From the NCBI RefSeq assembly GCF_040703125.1, contig NZ_CP160035.1, positions 868,001 through 932,000 of the forward strand: a stretch of DNA of 64,000 bases, read 5' to 3'. The position numbers and the translations under genes were made by a program. Of this stretch, positions 36,001 through 45,379 are shown one piece after another; positions within the stretch are counted from its first letter, which is position 1; the number at the start of each line of letters is the position of its first letter. The notes beneath the pieces are model-generated. The model was not told the DNA's origin. It ran no database searches and saw only the letters and a program-made list of their open reading frames with translations. The DNA comes from Flavobacterium ovatum. Its GTDB lineage: Bacteria; Bacteroidota; Bacteroidia; Flavobacteriales; Flavobacteriaceae.

Positions 36001-36421
36001 TGTCTAAATCTTGACGGGTTACCACTTTTTCGAACAAAGCCTCTGGATAACTGACGATAATGGCGGGTTTCTTGCGCGAGTTGATGCGGTTAAGCACTTC
36101 TGCACGTAACAAAACATTGGCATTGTCGGTTTCGTCTACTTGGTAAGGTCTGCGGTAAGATGCGGGATAAAACAAAACATCGGGTTCGCTCACCATTTGT
36201 TCCAAATCATTCAAGTAATAAGCGGCTTCTTCTTTATTGTCTAAAATTAATAAAAAAGGAAGCTCTGTTTTTTTGAATAATGACTGAATGGTAAAAGAAA
36301 TCGAAGAACCTAGCAACCCTTTTAGGTGCATTTTTAGTTCCTTTTTTTCTTGTAAAAGTTTGGCAATTTGCACCGTTTTGGGCAAATTATCATAAGATTT
36401 ATATAGTGCTGATTTACTCAA
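33053..36421 (-). CDS. mfd: transcription-repair coupling factor Mfd
   Basis: An 1122-residue ATP-dependent translocase that removes stalled RNA polymerase and recruits UvrA. Domains in order: UvrB-like N-terminal region (1-about 390), CarD-type polymerase-interaction domain (about 420-500, VGDYVTHIDHGIGKFGG), RecG-like helicase with Walker A GDVGFGKTE (about 590) and Walker B LIVDEEQKFG, then ATPIPRTLQFS, GRVGRSNKKAF and the C-terminal TRCF domain. All are present. Its start overlaps the stop of the small lipoprotein gene by 8 bp, so both are probably one transcript. Confidence 0.97.
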   Translation of the reverse strand: MSKSALYKSYDNLPKTVQIAKLLQEKKELKMHLKGLLGSSISFTIQSLFKKTELPFLLILDNKEEAAYYLNDLEQMVSEPDVLFYPASYRRPYQVDETDNANVLLRAEVLNRINSRKKPAIIVSYPEALFEKVVTRQDLDKNTLKVNVGDKISIDFINEVLFEYEFKRVDFITEPGEFSVRGGIVDVFSFSNDNPYRIEFFGNEVDSMRTFDVATQLSIEKKNKITIIPNVENKVFQENRESFLDYISERTVLILQNTDGFLSQLDKQFAKAEEAFEKLNKEIKRSTPEQLFLNQKEFIKRALDFSIVELAAKPIFKATEKFEFHIQPQPSFNKQFDLLLNNLSENHFNGLTNYLFCSNDNQAKRFHDIFETLDETNSENIRKQYNTIVLPLYQGFIDTENQIACYTDHQIFERYHKFNLKSGYSKKQNITLKELTALSVGDYVTHIDHGIGKFGGLQKIQVEGKTQEAIKLVYADNDIVYVSIHSLHKISKYAGKDGTPPKIYKLGSNAWKVLKQKTKARVKHVAFNLIQLYAKRRLDKGFAFAPDSYLQNELESSFIYEDTPDQYKSTQEVKADMESDRPMDRLVCGDVGFGKTEVAIRAAFKAVDNSKQVAILVPTTILAYQHYRTFTERLKDMPVSVGYLNRFRTAKQKAETLKQLAEGKLDIVIGTHQLVNKNVVFKDLGLLIVDEEQKFGVNVKDKLKTIAANIDTLTLTATPIPRTLQFSLMAARDLSVITTPPPNRYPIETNVVGFSEEIIRDAISYEIQRNGQVFFINNRIENIKEIAGMIQRLVPNAKVGIGHGQLDGKKLEELMLAFMNGEFDVLVATTIIESGLDVPNANTIFINNANNFGLSDLHQMRGRVGRSNKKAFCYFICPPYSAMTDDARKRIQALEQFNELGSGFNIAMKDLEIRGAGDLLGGEQSGFINEIGFDTYQKILNEAIDELKENEFKDLYPEENDIETKEYVKDIQIDTDFELLFSDEYINNVSERFSLYNDLAAVKNEEELMVFQNKLTDRFGPMPPRANALMNSIRIKWIASRIGIEKLVMKKGKMICYFVSDQQSNFYQTNRFRDILQFVQKNTSICKMKEKQTAAGLRLLLTFDNAKTTRNALELMEMLGGK

Positions 36422-37004
36422 TTGTAATTACGTTTGTAGTAGGAATGGCTCTGGTACTGTCTAACATTCGTTTAAGATCGGCTTCGCCTTCTTCAGTAGG
36501 AATTTTACTTTTTTCGACTGTTTTATCCATTTCACGTTGAAGAGTTGCCAATTCGCGGTTAATTTCACCAATTAAAAGAATGACTTTTTCACTAGGAATT
36601 CTGTCCAAATGAATGAACAAATCCATCATGCGAACTTTGGTAATTACCACGGCTATGCGGCTTTTAATCTGAGGTTTGTCAAATTTTAGTGGAATATTGT
36701 TGTTCAAATTCATCGCTGCTTTTGAAATAGCCTTCGATTTTTGCTGAAAAGCACCAATGGTTTTTTTAGGTTTTTTGGACAATTCGGCTAAAAAAAGGCG
36801 CAATTCATTCCAAGTTTTGACAGTTTCCTCTGTTGTTTCATTGATAGGAGTGTCATAAAACACCCAACTTTTTTCAATGTCAGAAAAGATAATTTCTTTC
36901 TTGGCTGCTTCCTTTTTATTTTCGGCTATTCTTTGTTGATTATCGTCTTTGCAAGAAAATAATAAGACAACAGAACAAAATAAACAAGTCAGAATATTTT
37001 TCAT
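36414..37004 (-). CDS. small lipoprotein upstream of mfd
   Basis: About 196 residues from the ATG at 37004. A lipobox VLLFSC (Cys about 18) precedes KDDNQQR and a helical domain without recognised family (TWNELRLFLAELSKKPKK, RIAVVITKVRMMDLFIHLD). It is probably anchored to the inner face of the outer membrane or to the inner membrane. A -10 element at 37025-37032 shows that the longer frame starting at 37025 is not the real start. Function unknown. Confidence 0.78.
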   Translation of the reverse strand: MKNILTCLFCSVVLLFSCKDDNQQRIAENKKEAAKKEIIFSDIEKSWVFYDTPINETTEETVKTWNELRLFLAELSKKPKKTIGAFQQKSKAISKAAMNLNNNIPLKFDKPQIKSRIAVVITKVRMMDLFIHLDRIPSEKVILLIGEINRELATLQREMDKTVEKSKIPTEEGEADLKRMLDSTRAIPTTNVITIE

Positions 37005-37024
37005 AATAGGTTTAAAAAGAACCA

Positions 37025-37032
37025 CAAAGTTA
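37025..37032 (-). promoter_or_regulatory. putative -10 element of the lipoprotein-mfd unit
   Basis: TAACTTTG on the minus strand (TAnnTTTG), 21 bp before the ATG at 37004. Confidence 0.5.
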
Positions 37033-37062
37033 CAAACTAAATTTAAGTTTAAGGATGAATGG

Positions 37063-38205
37063 TTAAAAGATTGCCTCTTTAATTTTACGACTTATGGTTG
37101 CTTTATAGTCAGTTGGATAGGTTCTTTCGCCCATAAAAAGATCAGTCATGGCTTCGGCTACTTTTTGACCATATTTTTTCAGAACAATATCTCTAAATGT
37201 TTTTTGATGGTAAAAATGGTAAGATAACTTAGCCCCAGTTCTAATTTCGGGTAAAATGACAGCTTCTAATTTTGCAGTATATAAGGCTGCCGCTTTTTCA
37301 GGATCTAATTTTGCTTCCACGATTGCTTCGGCAGCATGAATACCACTCAAAATAGCATTCGATATTCCTTCAGCAACTAATGGGTCAGCTAAACCTGCAG
37401 CATCACCGGTTAAAAAGACATTTTTTTGTACAAAAACATCCGTCCTTGGAGTTACTGGAATGACAAAACCATGTGCTGCTTCACTAAGGATTTCAGTGAT
37501 TCCTAAGGTTTTTAAATAAGTAGCATAATGTTCCTTAAGGTTGATTTTTTTTGTCGTTTTGGTAAAAATCCCAACACCTATAGAAAGGTGATTTTTTTTA
37601 GGAAAACACCAGCCATAACCGTACGGAATAGCATCAATATCAAAACGTACATTTTGTGACAAACGTTCAAAATCGGCAGCGGGAACTTCAACTTCATATT
37701 CTAATGCAGGAATAATAGTTCTAGTTTCTTTCCAACCAGCTATTTTTGCAATCGGACTCAAGGCGCCGTCTGCTGCAATTATAAATTTGGCTTGAATATC
37801 TCCTTCTGAGGTATGTAATATTTGATTTTCACCAAAAGTGATGTCCAGAACTTTATGATTTTGTAGTAAGGTAACTCCGTTTTCTTTTGCTTTTTCGACA
37901 ATTAAATTATCAAAAGCATCACGCATGACCATTGTAATAATAGGTTGGTCTCTGGTGGTAGTAAGATGTGGGTGTTTTTTAGAAAAATAAGTATCGATCG
38001 AATGAAATTCTTTCTCTACAACAGACGAAATATCAAAAGGCATGTTTTTTCGACCACGAAAGACAAAGCCTCCTCCACAGGTTTTATACCTTGGTAAAGT
38101 TTCTTTTTCAATAATAACAGTCGAAATTCCAGATTTTGACAATTCAAATGCAGCCGAAGCGCCTGCAGGACCACTGCCAATAATGGCTACATCAAATGAT
38201 TTCAT
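37063..38205 (-). CDS. geranylgeranyl-reductase-family FAD oxidoreductase
   Basis: A 380-residue flavoprotein. The N-terminal dinucleotide fold is IIGSGPAGASAAFELSKSG, followed by the GGG of CGGGFVFRGRK and the second FAD motif GDAAGLADPLVAEGISNA (about 283-300). The arrangement fits geranylgeranyl reductase-like and related prenyl-reducing or halogenase-like enzymes. The substrate is not evident. It is a single-gene unit with a good promoter upstream. Confidence 0.88.
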   Translation of the reverse strand: MKSFDVAIIGSGPAGASAAFELSKSGISTVIIEKETLPRYKTCGGGFVFRGRKNMPFDISSVVEKEFHSIDTYFSKKHPHLTTTRDQPIITMVMRDAFDNLIVEKAKENGVTLLQNHKVLDITFGENQILHTSEGDIQAKFIIAADGALSPIAKIAGWKETRTIIPALEYEVEVPAADFERLSQNVRFDIDAIPYGYGWCFPKKNHLSIGVGIFTKTTKKINLKEHYATYLKTLGITEILSEAAHGFVIPVTPRTDVFVQKNVFLTGDAAGLADPLVAEGISNAILSGIHAAEAIVEAKLDPEKAAALYTAKLEAVILPEIRTGAKLSYHFYHQKTFRDIVLKKYGQKVAEAMTDLFMGERTYPTDYKATISRKIKEAIF

Positions 38206-38220
38206 TCTTTATTTTTTTTC

Positions 38221-38250
38221 CAAAACTAATCCAATCAACTAACTAATCAA
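38221..38250 (-). promoter_or_regulatory. promoter of the FAD oxidoreductase gene
   Basis: On the minus strand, -33 TTG (38248-38250) and -10 TAGTTTTG (38221-38228), spacing 19 bp; it lies 15 bp before the ATG. Confidence 0.6.
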
Positions 38251-38412
38251 AATTTATATTTCGAATAAAAACATAAGGATTCTATTAAATAATGATAAAA
38301 AATGGGTTTTAATGCATTATTTGGGATGTTTAGAGACAACAGATAAACTTAGAGATACATAATTCAGTATTGTTATAACTATTTTTACAAACACAAACCT
38401 AGATTATAATGT

Positions 38413-40230
38413 ATGAAGAAGATAGTATTGAAAGTGATGTTTTGTTTATGTGCCATTTGGAGTACAAATGCTCAAGTTATTAATGTTTCTGATTATGGAA
38501 TTAAACCAGGCAAAGACGTTAGTTTAGAAGTAAATCAATTAATAAAATCGTTAGAAGGAAAGAAAAATGTAACCTTGTTTTTCCCAAAAGGTCAATATGA
38601 ATTTTATCCTGAGAATGCCGTTGCGCAATATCGTGCTGTGGCTAATCATGATAATAGCTTGAAAACCATGGCTTTTCCGTTATTTAATGTCGAAAATTTC
38701 ACTTTAGATGGTAATGGATCTACGTTTATGTTTCATGGGAAAATTTGTCCTATTATTGTTGATGGAGCAAAAAACACCACTTTAAAAAACTTTACTATTG
38801 ATTGGGAAACTCCTTTCATTCATGAATTAAAAGTAACAGAAAGTGATCCTAAAACTAATACGTTTACTGCTCAAATAACTCCTGAAAAATATGGATTTGA
38901 AGTAAAAAATAACCAAATATTTTTCAATCATTATGATTGGGAAGATGTGGTAGGTCAGAATATTGCTTTCGACCCAAAAACCAAAGCACCTATTTGGGAT
39001 ACTCGAAATTATGCTCTGAAAAATAGCGGGGCTGGTGTCAAAATTTCCAAGATGGACAAAACTACTGCTAAGTTTACCAACTGTACAAAAGTGACGCCTC
39101 CAGTAGGAACCGTTATTGCGGTTTATGGTAGCAGTCCTGGAGGAAATCGTTTTGCTCAGGCGATTCATATGGCCAATTCTAAAGATAGTTTTATTGAAAA
39201 TGTGACGATTTATGCGGCAGGTGGAATGGCATTAATCGCTGAAAGATGCGAAAATATAAGTTTAGATAAATTGGTGGTAACTTCAAGAAAAGACAGAGTT
39301 GCGGCAACAAGAGCCGATGCAACGCATTTCTTAGGTTGCAAAGGATTGATAAAAATGGAAAACTGTTTGCTAGAACACATGCTGGATGATGGTATAAATG
39401 TGCATGGCGCCTACGTTAATGTGAACGAATACCGTGGAGCAAATACTTTTTTATGTGAAATTAGTCATGTGCAACAATGGGGATTAACGTTTGCAGAAGC
39501 GGGCGATAAGGTCATGATTACCTCTAGAGAAACCGTATTGCCACTTTACGAAACGACAGTAAAAGAAGTGAAAATTTTAAACGACAGACGCTTTTTGATC
39601 ACGCTAGAAAAAGTTCCTAATGTAATGCCTTCTGGGCCTCTTTCGTTAGAAAATATTACTTGGAATCCTGATGTAATTATGAGAAACAATACTGTAAGAG
39701 AGAATCGTGCTCGCGCAGCATTGATTACCACCAAAGGGAAGGTGTTGATAGAAAATAATTATTTTTCATCTCAAATGCACGGAATATTAATCGAAGGAGA
39801 TAATAAATCTTGGTATGAGTCGGGTGGTGTACGAGATATTACTATTAACAACAATGTATTTGAAAACATTGGCTATGGCGATGGTGAAGGGTATCCGTTG
39901 TTTGCTGCTCCTATGTTGACCGAAGACCAACATTTGGGTGATGAGAAATACCACCAGAATATTCGTTTTACCAATAATACTATCAAAAGTTATAATGGTT
40001 TGTTGGTTTCTGCAACCTCTGTAAAAGGCTTGGTAATCGAAGGAAATACAGTTGAATTGAGTAAAAGCTATCCCGTAGGTTCTAAACTACCTGCAATAGC
40101 ATTGGATTACTGTGAAGATGTTACTATTGGTAAAAACACTTTTAAAGGTTTTAATTGGCCAATGACCATCAAAAAATCTAGTAATTCTACGAATGTAAAA
40201 GTCAGTTCTAATAAAGGAATAAAGGATTAA
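38413..40230 (+). CDS. GH110-like alpha-1,3-galactosidase (right-handed beta-helix)
   Basis: A 605-residue secreted enzyme: signal peptide 1-21 (ending STNAQ), then a parallel beta-helix with repeated strands such as FTLDGNGSTFMFHG, TLKNFTIDWETPFIHELKV (split) and VLIENNYFSSQMHGILIEGD (split). The blocks ADATHFLGCKG (about 301) and DDGINVHGAY (about 324), with their Asp residues, match the GH110 family that removes terminal alpha-1,3-galactose from glycans. Specificity is inferred. No SusC/SusD pair is near, so it is not in a classic polysaccharide utilisation locus. Confidence 0.83.
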   Translation: MKKIVLKVMFCLCAIWSTNAQVINVSDYGIKPGKDVSLEVNQLIKSLEGKKNVTLFFPKGQYEFYPENAVAQYRAVANHDNSLKTMAFPLFNVENFTLDGNGSTFMFHGKICPIIVDGAKNTTLKNFTIDWETPFIHELKVTESDPKTNTFTAQITPEKYGFEVKNNQIFFNHYDWEDVVGQNIAFDPKTKAPIWDTRNYALKNSGAGVKISKMDKTTAKFTNCTKVTPPVGTVIAVYGSSPGGNRFAQAIHMANSKDSFIENVTIYAAGGMALIAERCENISLDKLVVTSRKDRVAATRADATHFLGCKGLIKMENCLLEHMLDDGINVHGAYVNVNEYRGANTFLCEISHVQQWGLTFAEAGDKVMITSRETVLPLYETTVKEVKILNDRRFLITLEKVPNVMPSGPLSLENITWNPDVIMRNNTVRENRARAALITTKGKVLIENNYFSSQMHGILIEGDNKSWYESGGVRDITINNNVFENIGYGDGEGYPLFAAPMLTEDQHLGDEKYHQNIRFTNNTIKSYNGLLVSATSVKGLVIEGNTVELSKSYPVGSKLPAIALDYCEDVTIGKNTFKGFNWPMTIKKSSNSTNVKVSSNKGIKD

Positions 40231-40263
40231 AGGAATAATTAGTTTGTGTTAGTTTGTGAACAT

Positions 40264-40299
40264 AGGCTGTCCTTCATTGGGCGGCCTTTGTTGTTTTTT
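40264..40299 (+). terminator. terminator after the galactosidase gene
   Basis: Stem AGGCTGTCC (40264-40272) with GGGCGGCCT (40279-40287), two wobble pairs, followed by TTGTTGTTTTTT. Confidence 0.75.
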
Positions 40300-40373
40300 A
40301 CTACCAACCAAAATGAATGTTTTTGTTTCAAAATGGGTAGTTTTAATTGGAACGAGAAGAATTTGTAAGTGAA

Positions 40374-41630
40374 CTAAAAAGTTTCCCCAGTATTGACATA
40401 AAAACTTTTTGAATGACGTCCCACTCCATACGAAGCTACGACATTAGTTTTAGTGACCTTATCAATCAAAAGACGTAAACCAACACCAATGGCAGGTTGA
40501 ATATATTCTAAAACATGAATATTTCTATCCCTGTTGCTAGTGGATGTGAAATTGGTAAAAACCGTTCCGCTCAACAATTGATTGCAGCTAATAGGAAAAC
40601 GATATTCTGTTTCAAAATAACATAAATTTTGTCCTCGAAATAATCCTTGTGTGTATCCTCTTCCTGATCTACTATCCTGATCCCCACCAATTGCGGGTAA
40701 ATTTAAATAAGGCAAATTTCCTTTAGTCAAAAACTGACCATAACTCCAAAATGCTAAAACATGTTGCTTGTTTGTTTTACTTAATGGAATATAATATTTA
40801 AGTTCTGTAAATAAGACTGCACTTAGAGATCCATTTTTTCCAACTCCCGAATTAGTTCTGTAATTGACATTTGCAAACAAGCCATGATTAGGATTGACTA
40901 AGTTATCTCGTGAATCGTATATCAAATTCGCACTTATCCCTTTTATAAAATATTTGTTAGTGTTAAAACGATGTGCAATATTATACTCTTGGTGATAGGT
41001 GAGTTTATTATTGTCAATTTCTAGAGGTTGATCCTTAATGTTCATGTATCCATCAAGATGAATTCCACCTCCTAGAAATAAATTATCGGTAACTAAAACC
41101 GATGCGGTTTGATAAAATTTGACGTAGTCATATTTCATTGGTTGTGCAATTGATTCAATCGAAAAATTAGTTTCCCCTGATGGAATAATATCGGATCCTA
41201 AACCATAATTATCTTGTGAGAATTTATAATAACGCCAATCACCCCACAAATAAAGTTTGTTATGATTCAGTAATAAGTTGCTTTTTGCATCTATCAATAT
41301 CTGTTTTTTAGTGGTGTAAGTTGCCATTAAAAAAGCCGAGGAATATTTATCCGTTGGCCGTTTGCCTTTGAAGGTGTATTGCGTTATTGCACCATAGATC
41401 AATCCATTGGCAGGTTGTACAAAGAGCACGGGTAAAACCAATAAAAAACTATTCTTTAACGGCTTTGCAACAGCTAAGGAGTCTTTCTTTTTAAAAAGTT
41501 CAGGAAAAGATTTTATAGGACAAGAATTGGCAATGTCATTTTCAATTTGTGCAAAAGATAATTGACAAAACAACAACAGGAAAGACCTTGCTAAAAACAC
41601 TAACAATCCATTGTTACTGATATTCCTCAT
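40374..41630 (-). CDS. BamA/TamA-family outer membrane beta-barrel protein
   Basis: A 418-residue outer membrane protein with a signal peptide (ending SFAQ, about 28). It has no room for POTRA domains; almost all of it is a predicted 16-strand barrel with alternating patterns. The family marks are LIYDSRDNLVNPNHGLFANV and RGYTQGLFRGQNL (the R-G-Y and R-G-Q pieces near the barrel lid) and a final aromatic-ending strand region. Such short D15-like barrels are common in Bacteroidota; the role could be phospholipid or protein handling, not known. Confidence 0.85.
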   Translation of the reverse strand: MRNISNNGLLVFLARSFLLLFCQLSFAQIENDIANSCPIKSFPELFKKKDSLAVAKPLKNSFLLVLPVLFVQPANGLIYGAITQYTFKGKRPTDKYSSAFLMATYTTKKQILIDAKSNLLLNHNKLYLWGDWRYYKFSQDNYGLGSDIIPSGETNFSIESIAQPMKYDYVKFYQTASVLVTDNLFLGGGIHLDGYMNIKDQPLEIDNNKLTYHQEYNIAHRFNTNKYFIKGISANLIYDSRDNLVNPNHGLFANVNYRTNSGVGKNGSLSAVLFTELKYYIPLSKTNKQHVLAFWSYGQFLTKGNLPYLNLPAIGGDQDSRSGRGYTQGLFRGQNLCYFETEYRFPISCNQLLSGTVFTNFTSTSNRDRNIHVLEYIQPAIGVGLRLLIDKVTKTNVVASYGVGRHSKSFYVNTGETF

Positions 41631-41749
41631 TTAGAATCCATTTCTTTTTATAAAGGAACAACTTTTAATAAAGGAAATAACTTTTTTTATTTTTTATTTC
41701 TGTTTTATAAAATTTCAAACGTCTTTAAATAGTTGATTGCGAAGGAATG

Positions 41750-43621
41750 TTAATTAGGAATAATTATTTCATAGACATTGTTATTCGCTTTTACATCAGC
41801 CATTAAACCACTTGGGTCAAGATTTATTTTTTTGATGCTGTTTTTGTTTATTGGAATTGTAAACTGGTAGTTTGATTCTGCCCACGCCCAATCATTCAAT
41901 ACGGTTCTTTTAATTTCAGGAGTAGGATTTTCTTTTTCAAAATACATCATTCGCAACGGAATATAAAAACTTTCTTTAGTACCATCTAAATATTCAACCA
42001 AAAGATCAATCGGCATTGGCATTCTACCGATTCTTTGTAGTTGAACAACTGTTGCATTGTCTTGTTCTGAAACAGCAGTAATTCCGTAATCGATCGTGTT
42101 TACAGTTTGGGTCCAATCGGTCAAGTACCAGTCTAATTCCGCTCCAGAAACACGTTCAGCAGTTCTCTTGATGTCGTTTGGTGTTGGGTGTTTGAATTTG
42201 AAATCTTGGTAATATTTTTTAAGGGTTTTATCCAAGTTTTTTTCGCCAATTAAATAACTAAGTTGTGATAAAAAGAGGCTTCCTTTGACGTAAGAAGAGA
42301 TTCCGTACGAACGATTTTCATCATAACGGTCACCATGAGTAGTTTGTGGTTGTTCTTTGCCTGAATTTACTAAGTAGTAATAGGCTTTGTAATTTGCTTC
42401 AAAGGGATTGATCACTTTTTTAACAGCTAATTCATTAAGGGCCCAATCTTCGACATAAGTAGTGAAACCTTCATCCATCCAAGGATGTTTAGACTCATTA
42501 GAAGCCAAAACATGTTGAAACCAAGCATGACCTAATTCGTGTGTGGCTGTTCCAAAAATCCCTTCTGCTGTTCCGTTGCCCAAAATTAAAGTACACATGG
42601 CATATTCCATTCCGCCGTCGCCACCTTGTATAAAGGAGTATTGTTTATAGGGGTAATTTCCAATTTTAGCATTGTACATTTCCATTACTTTAACCATCAG
42701 AGGTTGTAATTGTTTCCATTTTTCAACAGTACTGGGTTCGTTCTTATATACAAAATGTAAATCCACATCGTTTGGACCTTTAATGACATCATGAGCATAA
42801 TTGGGATCGGCAGCCCATGTAAAATCATGTACCATAGGTGCGATAAAATGCCAAGTTAGATTTTTGGTTTTCTTAGGATAAGAAACTTCAATGCCTTTAT
42901 CTTGGTAGCCATGACCAATTTCGTTTGGATTTTGCAAATAACCAGTACCTCCAATGGTATAGTTTTTATCAATGGTGATTTTTACATCAAAATTCCCCCA
43001 AACGCCATGAAATTCTCTGGCGATATAAGGATCAGCATGCCAGCCTTCAAAATCAAATTCGGCTAGTTTTGGGTACCATTGTGACATAGAAAGTGCTACA
43101 CCTTCGGAATTATTGCGGCCAGAACGACGAATTTGAACAGGGACCTGACCTTCAAAATCTAAGGTAAGTGTAGTATTTGAGTTAGGAAGTATTGGCTTTG
43201 CCAAAATTACTTCCAAAATAGTTCCTGTCGTTTTAGTTTTGGCTACACTTCCATCTTGTTTAAAATTGGTGATGTTGAGGTAGCCTATTTCATCGGGTTT
43301 TAAATTTTTGATTAGGTTTTCTTTACCGTTTTTTGCCTTGCCTGTCATGCGAGCATCTGGATCTTTGATGTTGTGTAGTCGAGCGTCCATTTCGCTTCCC
43401 GGTTGAAAAGCATTATTGTACAAATGGTAATAGACTTTTTTAAGGGTGTCAGCTGAATTGTTAGTATAAATTAATTGTTGATTTCCTTTGTATTGAAATT
43501 TTTCAACATCCATAAAGACGTCCATCTTATAATCAACATGTTGTTGCCAATAGGAATTGTTTTGACCTAAAATAGAACTCAAGCTCAGTAGCGAAAAAAA
43601 CAAATAAATTTTTTTAGTCAT
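41750..43621 (-). CDS. M1-family zinc aminopeptidase, secreted
   Basis: A 623-residue metallopeptidase with signal peptide 1-19 (ending ILGQ). The zinc site is HELGH (about 361-365) with the distal Glu in MDEGFTTYVEDW, and the exopeptidase signature region is GGMEYAMCTL (in place of GAMEN). Catalytic Tyr is probably in YGISSYVKG. It should remove N-terminal residues from peptides in the periplasm or outside the cell. It lies 62 bp downstream of the S8 peptidase gene stop on the same strand side and may share regulation. Confidence 0.93.
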   Translation of the reverse strand: MTKKIYLFFSLLSLSSILGQNNSYWQQHVDYKMDVFMDVEKFQYKGNQQLIYTNNSADTLKKVYYHLYNNAFQPGSEMDARLHNIKDPDARMTGKAKNGKENLIKNLKPDEIGYLNITNFKQDGSVAKTKTTGTILEVILAKPILPNSNTTLTLDFEGQVPVQIRRSGRNNSEGVALSMSQWYPKLAEFDFEGWHADPYIAREFHGVWGNFDVKITIDKNYTIGGTGYLQNPNEIGHGYQDKGIEVSYPKKTKNLTWHFIAPMVHDFTWAADPNYAHDVIKGPNDVDLHFVYKNEPSTVEKWKQLQPLMVKVMEMYNAKIGNYPYKQYSFIQGGDGGMEYAMCTLILGNGTAEGIFGTATHELGHAWFQHVLASNESKHPWMDEGFTTYVEDWALNELAVKKVINPFEANYKAYYYLVNSGKEQPQTTHGDRYDENRSYGISSYVKGSLFLSQLSYLIGEKNLDKTLKKYYQDFKFKHPTPNDIKRTAERVSGAELDWYLTDWTQTVNTIDYGITAVSEQDNATVVQLQRIGRMPMPIDLLVEYLDGTKESFYIPLRMMYFEKENPTPEIKRTVLNDWAWAESNYQFTIPINKNSIKKINLDPSGLMADVKANNNVYEIIIPN

Positions 43622-43683
43622 CCTTTTAATAAATAAAAAAAGGAAGGACAGCAGCCCTTCCTTATAAGTGAATAGTAATGAAA

Positions 43684-45309
43684 TTATTTTTTTGATATTT
43701 TGTTTGCCATTAAGAAAGCGTTGTAAGCGTTGACTATTTTTCCTGTTTTAGACAAGTCAGAAAACGGACGAATATCATTTGGATTACCGCCAACAATCAC
43801 GTTTGCATCAATAGAAACTCCCGAATTTAAAATGATTTCTTTGACTTGTGAAGCTGTTAGTTTAGGATAATAAGATCGAATCAATGCCGCTACTCCAGCT
43901 ACATTTGGCGAAGCCATGGATGTTCCTTGTAGAAATTTATAACTGTTGTCAGGGACAGTGGCATAAATTTGAACTCCTGGAGCAAATACATCTACGTTGA
44001 TTTTTCCAATATTCGAAAAACGAGCGACTATTTTGTTCCCATATTCTACATTCAAAGCACCTACGGTAATTAAATTATCAGATATTTCAGTTTTTTTGTC
44101 TTCAGAATCATTTGGAAAATTGTCAAAAAAGTCAATGTTTTTGGAAGAGTTTCCTGCAGCATGAACAATTAATACGTCTTTGCTTGCCGCATATTTAATG
44201 GCATCAAAAACCCATTGTTTTTGTGGAGAAAATGCTTTTCCAAAACTTCCATTAATTACTTTTGCTCCATTATCCACCGCATAACGTATTGCTAGTGCAA
44301 TATCTTTGTCATATTCATCACCATCTGGAACGGCACGTATGGTCATTATGGCTACGTTATTGGCAACACCATCACCCCCTTTGTTATTGTGACGTACTTG
44401 ACCAACAATTCCCGCAACATGGGTTCCGTGTAGGGTTTCTTTTTTGTCTGGACCCATTACATTATTGTTTCCGTATTTGGTATCTGTAATGTCATTAGGG
44501 TTGTCACCTACGACTTTTCTGTAGTCCTTTTTCAGGTTGTCGCCGCTCAAAGTAGTATTGGCTTTGTCAATTTCACCTTGTAAAGCTTCTTTTAAATCTT
44601 TAATAGGCATGCCAAATGAGAAAAAACGTTGCATGTTAGCTTTTGCTTTTTCAACTTTCTCGTCAGTAGTTGTAATTGCTTTTACATCGTCAAGAGTGTA
44701 TTTTTCTTTTTTGAGTATAGTTTCGATTGTGCTGTTAGCTTCATTTAGGACAGCAATCATTTCATCGTACTGCTCTTTTTTCTTAGTCGCTTCAGTTAAT
44801 TCTTTGTCATTTTCAGCTTTGGCGGCAAGATAAGTGGCTTGGTCAGTAAGATTTTTATCGTTTACGATTCTTTCATATTCAAGGTGCTCTTTGACAATGT
44901 CTCCTAGAAAATTCCAACCGTGAATGTCATCAATAAAACCGTTTTTATCATCGTCTATTCCGTTTCCGGGGATTTCTTTGACATTCGTCCAAATTACCGA
45001 TTTTAAATCTTCGTGTTCAATGTCTCCACCAGAATCAATGATTCCAACAATTACTTTTTCGCCGATTTTGTTTTTTATTAATTCAGCATAAGTTCTGTCA
45101 ACACTCATTCCAGGAACGGTATCTTTTTGAATATCAAGATGGCTCCAACGTTTCAGATCCATGTCTTTTAATGCAGCTTTTTTAGTGACATTATGTGGCG
45201 CAGTTATAGGTGTAAACTTGCTGAAATTAAAAGCTTGTTTTTGTGTGCCACAGCTACTTAGCACCAAAATAGTAAATGCGGAAATATAGAAAGGTTTGAA
45301 GCTATTCAT
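43684..45309 (-). CDS. S8-family subtilisin-like serine protease, lipoprotein
   Basis: About 541 residues from the ATG at 45309, which gives a lipobox LVLSSC; a longer frame from 45369 would hide the signal. The catalytic triad is D in VGIIDSGGDI (about 94), H in LHGTHVAGIVG (about 293) and S in GTSMASPNVAG (about 460). Between D and H lies an insertion of roughly 120 residues rich in Lys, Glu and Ala with coiled-coil character (EATKKKEQYDEMIAVLNEA), typical of some Bacteroidota members. The enzyme is likely on the cell surface or in the periplasm. Confidence 0.92.
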   Translation of the reverse strand: MNSFKPFYISAFTILVLSSCGTQKQAFNFSKFTPITAPHNVTKKAALKDMDLKRWSHLDIQKDTVPGMSVDRTYAELIKNKIGEKVIVGIIDSGGDIEHEDLKSVIWTNVKEIPGNGIDDDKNGFIDDIHGWNFLGDIVKEHLEYERIVNDKNLTDQATYLAAKAENDKELTEATKKKEQYDEMIAVLNEANSTIETILKKEKYTLDDVKAITTTDEKVEKAKANMQRFFSFGMPIKDLKEALQGEIDKANTTLSGDNLKKDYRKVVGDNPNDITDTKYGNNNVMGPDKKETLHGTHVAGIVGQVRHNNKGGDGVANNVAIMTIRAVPDGDEYDKDIALAIRYAVDNGAKVINGSFGKAFSPQKQWVFDAIKYAASKDVLIVHAAGNSSKNIDFFDNFPNDSEDKKTEISDNLITVGALNVEYGNKIVARFSNIGKINVDVFAPGVQIYATVPDNSYKFLQGTSMASPNVAGVAALIRSYYPKLTASQVKEIILNSGVSIDANVIVGGNPNDIRPFSDLSKTGKIVNAYNAFLMANKISKK

Positions 45310-45379
45310 TGAGATATTATTAAAGTTTAAATAGTTTTCGAAAGTACTGATTTTTTTTAAACCAAACATAGGGTTAACA